Of a stretch of DNA of 50,027 nucleotides, positions 18,771-27,234 are shown piece by piece (within the stretch, counting starts at the first letter, position 1; each line of letters begins with the position of its first letter). The notes under the pieces were generated by a model. That model was not told where the DNA came from. It worked only from the letters and a program-made list of their open reading frames with translations, and searched no databases. The DNA comes from Hormoscilla sp. GUM202 (GTDB taxonomy: Bacteria > Cyanobacteriota > Cyanobacteriia > Cyanobacteriales > Desertifilaceae). The stretch spans positions 37,709 through 87,735 of the forward strand of contig RFFC02000031.1 of assembly GCA_005518205.2 (NCBI GenBank), written 5' to 3'. A program made the position numbers and the translations under genes.

Positions 18771-19160
18771 TCAGTTAAGCCAAACAACAGTAGCAGCCAG
18801 GTAGATAGCACCCAATAAATTCTGAGCCGTCTTATCGTAACGGGTGGCATAGGCTCGATATTGCTTGAGTTTGGCAAAAAAATTCTCAATCTTATGACGT
18901 GCTTTGTATAGATATTTGTCATAACTGCGTTGTTCTTTTCGATTGGATTTAGGCGTCTTCACAGGTTCGCATTGCTGGGCTTCAAGACGTTTCAAAACCC
19001 GTTCGTCAGCATCATAAGCTTTGTCTGCGAGTAACGCATCAGCCTTAATATTATCAAGTAACACATCAGCCCCTTCCAAATCGTGAGCTTGACCGGCTGT
19101 TAAATGAAAACCCGTTGGGTTCCCCAATGCGTCACAGGTCGCGTGAATTTTGGTACTCAA
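18771..19160 (-). CDS. IS427-type transposase, OrfB part
   Basis: 129 residues in the -1 frame relative to OrfA. Shows G-G-L-S-T-K-I-H, L-L-A-D-K-A-Y-D-A-D (second catalytic Asp) and the C-terminal Y-K-A-R-H-K-I-E-N-F-F-A-K-L-K (catalytic Glu). It is expressed with OrfA through frameshifting at the A-run, not from its own start. It ends 10 bp inside the left IS end. Confidence 0.92.
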   Translation of the reverse strand: MSTKIHATCDALGNPTGFHLTAGQAHDLEGADVLLDNIKADALLADKAYDADERVLKRLEAQQCEPVKTPKSNRKEQRSYDKYLYKARHKIENFFAKLKQYRAYATRYDKTAQNLLGAIYLAATVVWLN

Positions 19161-19528
19161 ACCCCCTTTACTGCGTCCGATGGCTTGGTCGCAATCCTTT
19201 TTTTTTGAGCACCTGCACTATGTTGATGAGCGCTTACAATCGTGGCATCAATCATCGCATATTCGTTATCGGCATCGGACGCAAGTACCTTGAATACTCT
19301 TTCCCATACCCCTGATTTTGACCACCTACTATGGCGCGTATGAATTACCCGAAAGTCCCCAAATCGCTCGGGTAAGTCCCGCCAAGGTATCCCAGCTCTA
19401 TATCGATACAAGACAGCTGAGACAAATAAGCGGTTATCCTTAGCTGTCCCCCCCACATAACCCTCCCGACCTGGCAATAAGTCCCTGATTCTCTCCCACT
19501 GGTCATCTCTTAAAGCATAGCGACGCAT
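19157..19528 (-). CDS. IS427-type transposase, OrfA part
   Basis: 123 residues. Begins M-R-R-Y-A-L-R-D-D-Q-W-E-R-I, the usual N-terminus of IS5/IS427 transposases, with D-N-R-L-F-V-S-A-V-L-Y-R-Y-R-A-G-I-P-W-R-D-L-P and a first DDE-type Asp in M-I-D-A-T-I-V. Near its end a run of nine A (minus strand, 19198-19206) is a slippery site; a shift there joins it to OrfB, as is known for this IS group. Full DDE transposase activity needs the fusion protein. Confidence 0.92.
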   Translation of the reverse strand: MRRYALRDDQWERIRDLLPGREGYVGGTAKDNRLFVSAVLYRYRAGIPWRDLPERFGDFRVIHTRHSRWSKSGVWERVFKVLASDADNEYAMIDATIVSAHQHSAGAQKKRIATKPSDAVKGV

Positions 19529-19910
19529 TTCTCAAATTATCCTGCTCTAACCTTTACCCTCTTATATCACATTAATATATCCTGGTTGTCAACTCAATCA
19601 TCTTGTTATAGATTTTTGGTGGGGACCCATATCGTTAATCTAACTGATGACACGCCCTAGTATGGATTTACACTCATGCAGAGTTTGAGAAACGTCCACC
19701 CGAAAAAGAGCTGAAGCAATTATTACAGGAAATTATAAATTCTCAAAAAGTTTTCGATCGAGATAATAACTCAGCCATAGGGGAAGACGGCGAGACAGCC
19801 TCCTCGGAAGCCAGAGACTCGGAAACAGGAGAAAGTACAGATTCCGAGCCTTAGACGTCCCACCGATAATTACGTTATCGCCTGTTTTGACGTTTTGTTC
19901 GCGAAAGTTA

Positions 19911-20523
19911 CCGTTGCGACAAAATCCGCCGTCAGATGGACGAAACTGATTCTTCCTATGACAAGGAGAAGCTGCAAGAACGTCTGGCTAAACTAGCTGG
20001 CGGTGTGGCCGTAGTGAAGGTGGGTGCTGCTACCGAAACGGAAATGAAGGACCGCAAGCTGCGTCTGGAAGATGCCATCAACGCCACCAAAGCAGCAGTG
20101 GAAGAAGGCATTGTTCCCGGTGGTGGTGCGACCCTGGCGGACCTGACTCCCGATCTGGAAAAATGGGCGAAGGATAGCCTCAGCGGAGAAGAATTGCTCG
20201 GTGCGACGATCGTCGCCCGGGCCCTACCTTCTCCCCTGAAGCGGATCGCGGAAAACGCAGGTCAAAATGGTGCGGTGATCGCCGAACGGGTGAAGGAAAA
20301 AGAATTCGACGTGGGCTACAACGCGGCGAGCAATGATTTCGTGAATATGTTCGATGCGGGTATTGTTGACCCCGCGAAGGTGACTCGTTCCGCCCTGCAA
20401 AATGCGGCTTCGATCGCGGGGATGGTGCTGACGACCGAATGTATCGTGGTTGACAAGCCCGAACCCAAGGAAGGAGCTGGTGCTGGTGCTGGCGCTGGCA
20501 TGGGCGGCGACTTCGATTACTAA
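19911..20523 (+). pseudogene. groEL: 5'-truncated groEL copy 3
   Basis: Matches groEL from about codon 345 ([12 protein letters not shown]) to the stop, with a small base change at the junction. It encodes the end of the apical/intermediate part and the C-terminal equatorial domain. Several substitutions relative to the parent are seen, for example A-T-L-A-D-L in place of T-T-L-A-H-L, and E-E-L-L for E-E-L-I. The tail is the full G-A-G-A-G-A-G-M form. The upstream 19855-19910 sequence is unrelated. No promoter or ribosome site is evident, so it is a non-functional fragment. Confidence 0.88.
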
Positions 20524-20589
20524 TATTCTGTAGGTGGGCATTGCCCAACCTGGTAGCCAGTAGGGTGGGCATCGCCCACCGATTGATTA

Positions 20590-20631
20590 AAACAGCAGCT
20601 TTCTGGTCATGGTCAAGGCTGCTGTTTTTTT
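20590..20631 (+). terminator. Intrinsic terminator after groEL copy 3
   Basis: AAACAGCAGC (20590-20599) with GCTGCTGTTT (20618-20627) and a T-tract. Same element as at 17867, with a 6-bp loop duplication (GGTCATGGTCAAGG). The 20640-20880 stretch after it shows no gene I can support. Confidence 0.85.
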
Positions 20632-20883
20632 GCTTGCATCACCCACTCAGACCCTCAAGACCCTGCTGGACTTGATTGGTGCCAGTGGTGCAGCTGTTCT
20701 TGGGCGAGAATGACAGGGCACAAAAACGGGCGATCGCCAAGGATAGGCTCCGGAATGCGTTAGAATAGAGCTGTAGGACTAGAAAGTGGGCGCGGACCAC
20801 GACTGGACGACAAGGAGTGCCGACCGATGTAATCAATTACTTTATCGGCATTAAACCGATCGCCAAGAGAAATATATACGGCG

Positions 20884-21036
20884 ATGCCAGTCTGGACAGT
20901 TCAGGAACGGAAAATCTGGTTAATGGCTGGACTCCTGGGAGGGATGATGAGTGGTATAGTGGGTAGTGGCATTGATGTCTTTACTTTTTCTGTCATGGTG
21001 GTTATGTTTCGGGCTCTTCTCAATCTGGTATGCTAA
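20884..21036 (+). pseudogene. N-terminal fragment of a TauE/SafE-type permease
   Basis: A 50-codon frame with Q-E-R-K-I-W-L-M-A-G-L-L-G-G-M-M-S-G-I-V-G-S-G-I-D. The G-G-x-x-S-G-x-x-G-S-G-x-D pattern is typical of the first membrane helix of sulfite/sulfonate exporters of the TauE/SafE (DUF81) family, normally about 250 residues. The frame stops after A-L-L-N-L-V-C and the rest of the protein is missing. It is a broken remnant; alternative reading as a small membrane protein is less likely. Confidence 0.6.
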
Positions 21037-21257
21037 ACTTATAGCTAATGTGCCTGAAACCCTTTACCAATGAGGGTTCCAACACCGGCGCTTTGCCAAT
21101 ATGCCGATCGGGTTCGACAAAAACATAAAATCCAGTTTGAAAATCCACATTGAGGCAATGAAAGATAAAAAAACATTTGCGGGCTGGAAGAACGGAATAA
21201 TTTTCGCTCCCCAAATATAAACCAATGGAGTGTTAACTTTGACAAGGGGGGAGCGCG

Positions 21258-22454
21258 ATGATAAATCCCACAAAAACATCTGTCTGCATTTTAGGTTGCG
21301 GCCCGGCTGGAATTGTCCTGGGTAATATTCTGCTTCAAAATGGGATAGATTGCATCATACTTGACAAGTATAATCGGGAATAAATTTATTCAAGAGGAAG
21401 GGCCGGAGTTCTGGAAAGTACAACAGTTAAACTCCTCAAAAAACACGATCTCGCCGAGAGGATTCTTAAAAAGGCTCATACTCACGGTTCTTGTGAGTTT
21501 CGGTCTCCCGATAAAAGCATAAATTTTGAATATGGCTCCTTGAGCGGAGGAGATGTTCATTATGTTTATCCTCAAAGCGATCTCAACGAAGATTTAATTC
21601 AAAAATATCTGAATAATGGAGGAAAATTACTCTTTCATCATGAAGGGAAAAAGATCGTGCAAACAGATGAAAATGTGCAAGTTGAATGTGAGGATCTAGA
21701 TTGTCAAAAAGCCGTAACCATTCAAGCAGATTTTGTCGCCGGATGTGATGGCTATCATGGAATCGCCCGTCAGTCAATTCCCACGGGCGCCGTAGAGATT
21801 TATACTAAAGAATACAACTATCGCTGGTTAGCAATTTTAGCCTACGCTCCCCCTTCGGCCCAGCATCCTCTTTATAGCGCACATCCCGATGGTTTTGCGG
21901 GTCATATGCTTCGTAATAGCAAGATTTCCCGTTACTACCTGCAAATTTCTAGTACCGATACTTTGGAAGACTGGCAAAACGAACGCATCTGGGCCAATTT
22001 ACGAAAGCGACTTGCTAAAGAAGGATGGAAATTAAATGAAGGTGAAATCTTTCAAAAGCAAATCATGGAGTTGCGAAATTATGTGATGGAACCCATGGGT
22101 TATCGGCGGTTATTCATGGCAGGTGATGCCGCTCATATAATTACCCCAATGGGGGGAAAAGGCTTAAATATAGCCGTTCAAGATGCGGGAGTTTTAGCAG
22201 AAACATTAATTAGCTACTACCTGGAAAACCAAGATAGTTCTTATCTCGAGCGCTATTCCCAAATTCGCTTACCCTACATCTGGCGGGCTCAAGAATTCTC
22301 TTACAGTATGTTAAAAATGCTTCATTCACCGTCAGGAGAAAATTTAGAAGATGTCCGTTTCCGACGCAAGTTAAGGGAATCAAAACTAGAGCAACTCACA
22401 ACCTCATTAACTTTTGCTAAAGATTTCGCGAGGAACTATGTGGGGATTGTATAA
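21258..22454 (+). pseudogene. FAD-dependent aromatic monooxygenase (PobA-like) with in-frame stop
   Basis: Frame of 399 codons from ATG 21258, with G-G-G-G-G-G-A upstream. It begins T-S-V-C-I-L-G-C-G-P-A-G-I-V-L-G-N (FAD Rossmann motif) and includes G-C-D-G-Y-H-G-I-A-R (DG motif) and F-M-A-G-D-A-A-H-I-I-T-P-M-G-G-K-G-L-N (GD motif), the layout of 4-hydroxybenzoate 3-monooxygenase and relatives, about 390 residues. Codon 42 is TAA (21381-21383), where the frame otherwise continues without shift into I-Y-S-R-G-R-A-G-V-L-E. A single GAA-to-TAA change would explain it. The 21540 TTG could start only a protein without the FAD-binding N-terminus. Recent nonsense pseudogene, or a sequencing error. 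Confidence 0.85.
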
Positions 22455-22999
22455 TCTAAAGATAGGAGACAAATAAAATGAAAAAAGCAAGTACAAAGGC
22501 AGGGAAGTTCGACGATCATTTTTTTTGTTATCCAGGAGTCCCGATCGCCGAACAAGTAACCGCAAAAGCGACCCCCTGTCCGCAAAGCTGCCAGTATCTT
22601 TGCCCATAAACCAGGAAATTCTTCCCGGGCACAGAAGGGCAGACAAAAGCTGGCATTAATTAAGTCCAGTGCCGGTGGTAACTCTAAGGTTTCAAAACCC
22701 ATTACTTGGGTTGATAGCAAAGAGATGTCTATGTCAGGAAGAGATCGCAAGCGGGAGATCGCCTCTTTTTCTCCATCTATTCCCAAGACTGACCAACCCC
22801 GCCGCCGCAGTTCCACCGTATCCCGTCCGTCTCCACAACCCAGGTCAACGGCTAACCGTGAAGCATTTTCCAGCTTTTCGGCATCAAAACGATTCAATGC
22901 TAACAGCAGGGTCTTTCTCGGTGGACGGCCCGCCACCGCCTCATAATAAGCTACCCAATCTCGGTCTGAAAATTTGCTTTTATTTCGATCTTCTTTCAT
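22436..22999 (-). pseudogene. C-terminally truncated class I SAM-dependent methyltransferase
   Basis: 187 residues. W-V-A-Y-Y-E-A-V-A-G-R-P-P-R is followed by the SAM-binding motif L-A-V-D-L-G-C-G-D-G-R-D-T and V-L-G-I-D-G-E. Later D-L-I-N-A-S-F-C-L-P-F-C and G-G-R-F-C-G-Y-L-F-G-D-R-D-S-W match this methyltransferase family. After D-S-W the expected C-terminal strands are missing and the frame continues into unrelated, hydrophobic sequence that is antisense to the end of the monooxygenase. Substrate unknown. The truncation coincides with the stub on the other strand, so both genes were cut by one rearrangement. Confidence 0.7.
22478..22609 (+). pseudogene. 5' stub of a gene following the monooxygenase
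   Basis: ATG at 22478 with AGGAG 14-18 bases upstream, 23 bp after the monooxygenase stop, begins M-K-K-A-S-T-K-A-G-K-F. After about 15 codons the frame runs into sequence antisense to the methyltransferase fragment. It looks like the start of the next operon gene cut off at a rearrangement point near 22525. Confidence 0.4.
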
Positions 23000-23306
23000 T
23001 TTTTGGTATAATTAGCATAGTAACAATTTACCTTCAGGACCAGATTATGATTCTTAGCGATCGTAATTCTTTCACTGCCAAACATGTTGTCACCGGTGCA
23101 GTTAACATATGAGCGATCGACCGGGAAGGAAACCGCTACGATCGTAAGTAATATCAAGTTCTAGGCGATTACTGTTCCAGTCCCTGTTATACCATTTTGT
23201 CAAGATTTGCTACAAATGAAAGTCTGTAATCGGCGGGCGATGTAGGGCGCAAAAACCTCGATACTTAGCAGCGTTTAGATTTCGGTTTGCGATCGGGGGT
23301 GAGGGG

Positions 23307-23373
23307 CCGATGTCTCATGGGTAGTGCGACTACGATGTGTCCCAGGACACATCGAGCTCCCACGAGACATCGG
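23307..23373. repeat. Nested double palindrome upstream of ctaCDE
   Basis: An outer stem (CCGATGTCTCATGGG with CCCACGAGACATCGG, one mismatch) encloses an inner perfect stem (CGATGTGTCC with GGACACATCG). It lies about 300 bp before ctaC in the 23.11-23.68 kb spacer, which holds no supportable gene. It may be a structured RNA, an operator or a mobile palindromic element. Confidence 0.7.
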
Positions 23374-23677
23374 GTGAAGGGGTGAGTAAAGATTCGATTG
23401 CACTCCGGACGGGATGATAAGTACCGTGCCCGTACCATGCTAGTGTTTCCGGCGATAAATATAGATAAATATCTATATATTGATTAGTAATTTTCAATTA
23501 GAACCATCATCCACATCCGTGCAAGGCCATTAAATAAATATTAAATTGCCACGATCAAACAGAATTGTCAGTTAAGGTGCAAAGAAGATAAAATGTTAAG
23601 CAGTTGTTAAGTATAGTGAGGGCCAGAGGAGCGATCGTAGCAAGATAGAATCGTCCGGCTAGAATAGGCAGTAAGGT

Positions 23678-24706
23678 ATGGAAAAGGACAAGCAAAAAGA
23701 AAAGGTTCCCAGTTCACTGCTAACCCTAACGGCGGGGGTGGTAATCACCCTGGTCAGCCTTTGGTATGGTCAAAATCACGGTCTCATGCCAGAGCAAGTA
23801 TCGAAACAAGCAGTGCTAGTAGACAATTTCTTCGACATCATGATGACGATCGGCACCGCCCTGTTTTTGGTGGTGGAGGGGGCCATCTTGATAGCGGTGA
23901 TTAGGTTTCGTCATCGTAAAGGAGATGACACTGACGCAGTGCCGATCAAAGGGAACTTGCCCTTAGAAGCATTTTGGACGGCAATTCCGGCTATCTTAGT
24001 CATTGGCCTGGGAATCTACAGCGTGCAAGTTTACGAAGACATGGGAGGATTTGAGGTCAGCGGTCATCACATGATGGCTGCGGGCGATAGCGCGATCGCG
24101 GCCCCAATAGCTGCGGAGACAGAAGGAATGATAGCAGAAGCGACAGGGTTGCGTGCCGAACTTGGGTATAAAACCGAGAGCGAGTATGGCTTTGGAGCCA
24201 GCCCAGAACGGGCAGGCAAAGCGGCGGATGTAGTAGTAAATGTTACAGGCATGCAGTTTTCTTGGGAGTTTGAGTATGAAGATACGGAGGTAGACTCAGC
24301 GGACAAACTGCACGTGCCATTGGGGAAAGACATACTGCTGAACATCTCCGCAGGTGACGTGATCCACTCCTTCTGGATACCGCAGTTGCGCCTCAAGCAA
24401 GATGCAATTCCCGGCAGCGACGCGCAGCTGCGGTTCGTAGCTACCAAGACAGGAACCTACCCCATAGTCTGTGCGGAACTCTGCGGCAGCTATCACGGTA
24501 TGATGCGGACGGAAATGGTGGTAGAAACAGAGGAAGAATACTTAGATTGGTTGGCCGAAGAAAGCGTTGCCTTCCAGCAAGATAGTCTTCAAACAGTTGC
24601 TGTTAACCCAGCAGATGCAACCCCATCAGAATTTCTGGCTCCTTACGCGGAAGAAATGGGGATTGATGCCAACATACGAGCAATAATCCACCAGCACAAT
24701 TCCTGA
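23678..24706 (+). CDS. ctaC: Cytochrome c oxidase subunit II
   Basis: 342 residues. Hydrophobic segments at about 14-32 (possible signal/anchor), 48-72 and 90-112 precede a periplasmic/lumenal cupredoxin domain. The CuA site is visible: H-S-F-W-I-P at about 226 and C265-A-E-L-C269-G-S-Y-H273-G-M275. It receives electrons from soluble cytochrome c6 or plastocyanin and passes them to heme a in subunit I. First gene of ctaC-ctaD-ctaE; 25 bp separate it from ctaD. An insertion of about 50 residues before the cupredoxin part (A-A-G-D-S-A-I-A-A-P) is common in cyanobacterial CtaC as far as I recall. Confidence 0.96.
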   Translation: MEKDKQKEKVPSSLLTLTAGVVITLVSLWYGQNHGLMPEQVSKQAVLVDNFFDIMMTIGTALFLVVEGAILIAVIRFRHRKGDDTDAVPIKGNLPLEAFWTAIPAILVIGLGIYSVQVYEDMGGFEVSGHHMMAAGDSAIAAPIAAETEGMIAEATGLRAELGYKTESEYGFGASPERAGKAADVVVNVTGMQFSWEFEYEDTEVDSADKLHVPLGKDILLNISAGDVIHSFWIPQLRLKQDAIPGSDAQLRFVATKTGTYPIVCAELCGSYHGMMRTEMVVETEEEYLDWLAEESVAFQQDSLQTVAVNPADATPSEFLAPYAEEMGIDANIRAIIHQHNS

Positions 24707-24731
24707 GAAATATTAGCAGTCAAAAAAAGAT

Positions 24732-26426
24732 ATGACAGAAGCGCAGATCGAACCAGAAATTCCCGAAAAGCAGCTTCTGGATGTCCAGAATGAGCATCCA
24801 GAAGCATGGAAGTGGTATGACTACTTCACATTCAACACGGACCACAAAGTCATAGGCATCCAATATCTGGTCACCGCCTTCATGTTCTATCTGATCGGCG
24901 GTTTGATGGCGATGGCTATGCGTACCGAACTGTATACTCCCGATTCAGATTTCCTAGATCCGTCACTATACAATGCCTTCCTCACCAACCACGGGACGAT
25001 CATGATCTTTCTGTGGATTATCCCTAGTTCTATTGGTGGCTTTGGCAACTTCCTGGTGCCCCTGATGATCGGTGCCAAAGATATGGCCTTTCCTAAGCTG
25101 AACGCGATCGCCTTTTGGCTAAACCCCCCAGCAGGGACGCTGCTATTGGGCAGTTTCTTCTTCGGGGGCGCCCAAAGTGGGTGGACCTCTTATCCTCCCC
25201 TCAGCCTGATTACCGCTTCCACGGCGCAGTCGATGTGGATACTCAGCATCGTCCTGGTGGGAACATCCTCGATTTTGGGGTCCCTGAACTTTATCATTAC
25301 CATTTGGAAAATGCGGGTTCCGACCATGAATTGGAACCAGCTACCCTTGTTCTGCTGGGCGATATTGGCGACCTCCATGTTGGCATTGGTTTCCACGCCA
25401 GTGTTGGCAGCAGGCATGATTCTGCTGTTGTTCGATATCAACTTCGGTACGAGTTTCTTTCAACCCGACGCGGGAGGTAATGTAGTAGTTTACCAGCATC
25501 TGTTCTGGTTCTATTCCCACCCAGCCGTCTATCTGATGATTCTGCCGATCTTCGGCATCATGTCGGAAGTGATTCCCGTTCACGCCCGCAAGCCGATCTT
25601 TGGTTATAAGGCGATCGCCTATTCGAGTATGGCCATTTGCCTTGTAGGTATGGTAGTCTGGGTTCACCACATGTTTACCAGCGGCACCCCGGCATGGATG
25701 CGGATGTTCTTCACCATCTCCACCCTAATCGTCGCAGTACCCACGGGGGTAAAGATATTTAGCTGGGTAGCTACCCTCTGGGGCGGCAAAATCCGTCTTA
25801 ACAGTGCCATGCTATTCGCCATTGGCTTATTGGCGATGTTCGTCCTGGGGGGACTCAGCGGCGTCATGTTAGGAAATGCACCCTTCGACATTCACGTCCA
25901 CGACACCTACTATGTCGTTGCCCACTTCCACTACGTCCTGTTTGGCGGATCGGTATTTGGCATTTACGCTGGCATTTACCATTGGTTTCCCAAAATTACG
26001 GGGCGGATGATGAACGAAACTTGGGGTCGGATTCACTTTGTCCTCACCTTCATCGGCACGAATCTGACCTTCTTGCCCATGCACGAACTGGGTTTGAAAG
26101 GAATGCCTCGGCGGGTAGCGATGTATGACCCCCAATTTGTCAGTCTGAATCAGATTTGTACCTACGGAGCCATTTTACTGGGCTTGTCGGTGATTCCCTT
26201 CTTCATCAACGCGATCTGGAGTTGGAGTCAAGGTCCGGTTGCAGGTGACAATCCTTGGCAGGCTTTGACCTTAGAGTGGCAAACCACTTCGCCCCCTGCC
26301 ATTGAAAACTTTGAGGGCATCCCCGCGATATCCTGGGGTCCATACGATTACGGCATGAACCACCTGAACGGCAAGAAACTAACTGGCGAAGCCATAGCCC
26401 AAGCAAGTGCCGCCAGCAAGAATTGA
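24732..26426 (+). CDS. ctaD: Cytochrome c oxidase subunit I
   Basis: 564 residues, about 12 membrane helices. Heme/copper ligands visible: F-N-T-D-H-K and the heme a histidine in T-N-H-G-T-I-M-I-F; H-P-A-V-Y for the CuB His-Tyr crosslink; V-H-H-M-F; and H-D-T-Y-Y-V-V-A-H-F-H-Y with the heme a3 and heme a histidines. It reduces oxygen to water and pumps protons in an aa3-type respiratory oxidase, located in thylakoid and/or plasma membrane. H-P-A-V-Y is followed by the residues of the D/K channel region usual for A-type oxidases. Central gene of the operon. Confidence 0.97.
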   Translation: MTEAQIEPEIPEKQLLDVQNEHPEAWKWYDYFTFNTDHKVIGIQYLVTAFMFYLIGGLMAMAMRTELYTPDSDFLDPSLYNAFLTNHGTIMIFLWIIPSSIGGFGNFLVPLMIGAKDMAFPKLNAIAFWLNPPAGTLLLGSFFFGGAQSGWTSYPPLSLITASTAQSMWILSIVLVGTSSILGSLNFIITIWKMRVPTMNWNQLPLFCWAILATSMLALVSTPVLAAGMILLLFDINFGTSFFQPDAGGNVVVYQHLFWFYSHPAVYLMILPIFGIMSEVIPVHARKPIFGYKAIAYSSMAICLVGMVVWVHHMFTSGTPAWMRMFFTISTLIVAVPTGVKIFSWVATLWGGKIRLNSAMLFAIGLLAMFVLGGLSGVMLGNAPFDIHVHDTYYVVAHFHYVLFGGSVFGIYAGIYHWFPKITGRMMNETWGRIHFVLTFIGTNLTFLPMHELGLKGMPRRVAMYDPQFVSLNQICTYGAILLGLSVIPFFINAIWSWSQGPVAGDNPWQALTLEWQTTSPPAIENFEGIPAISWGPYDYGMNHLNGKKLTGEAIAQASAASKN

Positions 26427-26434
26427 TCTAAGAA

Positions 26435-26460
26435 ACCAGGTTTTTTTGGAAAAACCTGGT
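26435..26460 (+). promoter_or_regulatory. Intra-operon hairpin between ctaD and ctaE
   Basis: ACCAGGTTTTT pairs with AAAAACCTGGT around a short centre, immediately after the ctaD stop. It resembles the AGAAACC-type palindromes elsewhere in the window. It could attenuate or stabilise the ctaCD message. Confidence 0.55.
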
Positions 26461-26548
26461 CTTGGCTTCTCTTCTGGGCTACTGGTTCAGTCGTAGGGTG
26501 CCACCTGACGCTAGAAGTAGCTTAACATTGGAGGAAAGACAAGAAATT

Positions 26549-27178
26549 ATGCAAGGTTCAACGGTAGATCATCCTCAAACACTGCTAAACTCAACGGCCC
26601 CTAATCCGGTGTCAACCCATCACGAGGAACACCCAGATTACCGGGTTTTAGGGTTGCTAGTGTTCCTGATTTCCGAATCACTCATGTTCGGCGGACTGTT
26701 TGCCTCCTATTTGATTTACAGAGGCGGTGCCGCAACTTGGCCTCCTGAAGGCACGGAGGTAGAACTATTACTGCCTACTATTAACACCATCATTCTGGTT
26801 TCCAGCAGTTTTGTCATTCATAATGGCGATACGGCAATCAAGCAGAATGATGTTTCTCGCATGCGGCTTTGGTATGTTGCTACAGCAATTATGGGCATCA
26901 TTTTCCTAGGCGGTCAGGCTTACGAGTATCTAACTCTCGGTTATGGTCTGACCGAAAATGTATTCTCCAACTGCTTTTACGTGATGACTGGTTTCCACGG
27001 GTTGCACGTAACGATTGGGGTTTTGCTGATTCTGGGAGTCTTGTGGCGATCGCGCCGTGATGGTCACTATAGCGACACCAAGCATGTGGGGATAGAAATG
27101 GCTGAAATCTACTGGCACTTCGTAGATATCATCTGGATTATCCTGTTCGCACTCCTGTACATTCTCACCATGTTTTAG
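26549..27178 (+). CDS. ctaE: Cytochrome c oxidase subunit III
   Basis: 209 residues from ATG 26549, chosen because GGAGGAAAG lies about 10 bases upstream; an in-frame TTG at 26462 lacks a site and adds an unusual N-terminus. Five membrane helices, with L-G-L-L-V-F-L-I-S-E-S-L-M-F-G-G-L-F-A-S-Y, G-F-H-G-L-H-V-T-I-G and the C-terminal Y-W-H-F-V-D-I-I-W-I, all family hallmarks (the S-E-S Glu and the H-F-V-D pair). It stabilises the subunit I/II core and proton uptake. Last gene of the oxidase operon. Confidence 0.96.
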   Translation: MQGSTVDHPQTLLNSTAPNPVSTHHEEHPDYRVLGLLVFLISESLMFGGLFASYLIYRGGAATWPPEGTEVELLLPTINTIILVSSSFVIHNGDTAIKQNDVSRMRLWYVATAIMGIIFLGGQAYEYLTLGYGLTENVFSNCFYVMTGFHGLHVTIGVLLILGVLWRSRRDGHYSDTKHVGIEMAEIYWHFVDIIWIILFALLYILTMF

Positions 27179-27187
27179 AATTTGCAA

Positions 27188-27220
27188 GATCTCTGTAAGG
27201 TGGCCCACCTTACAGAGATC
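27188..27220. repeat. Perfect 16-bp palindrome with 1-nt centre
   Basis: Arms 27188-27203 and 27205-27220 are exact reverse complements around one C. It lies 10 bp after ctaE and 15 bp before the next start, with no T-tract. It has the same architecture as 4505-4533. It might end the ctaE message or act as a 5' leader structure of the following gene. Confidence 0.8.
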
Positions 27221-27234
27221 GGGAGGTTCCCAAT

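Larger units (their letters stand above)
18761..19657. mobile_element. IS5-superfamily, IS427-type insertion sequence (897 bp)
   Basis: The terminal inverted repeats are GGGCGTGTCATCAGTTA at the left (18761) and its reverse complement at the right (ending 19657). A 2-bp TA target duplication flanks it (18759-18760 and 19658-19659). Two overlapping transposase frames lie on the minus strand. It looks complete and possibly active. Confidence 0.93.
18440..19854 (+). pseudogene. RelE/ParE-like toxin gene interrupted by an IS
   Basis: The 5' part (18440-18760, GTG start, 107 codons) reads through G-E-G-R-L-I-Y-L-L-D and E-V-V-L into the IS. The frame resumes exactly at 19660 with V-W-I-Y-T-H-A-E-F-E-K-R-P-P and ends at a stop at 19852-19854. 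Removing the IS and one copy of the TA target duplication restores a single 171-codon frame. The basic N-terminus, the R-L-I-Y-L-L-D strand and the following L-V-W-I-Y-T-H-x-E-F resemble RelE/ParE-type ribonuclease or gyrase toxins, but the C-terminus carries an acidic extension (E-T-A-S-S-E-A). As it stands the product would be truncated before the last core strand and is probably inactive. Confidence 0.75.
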
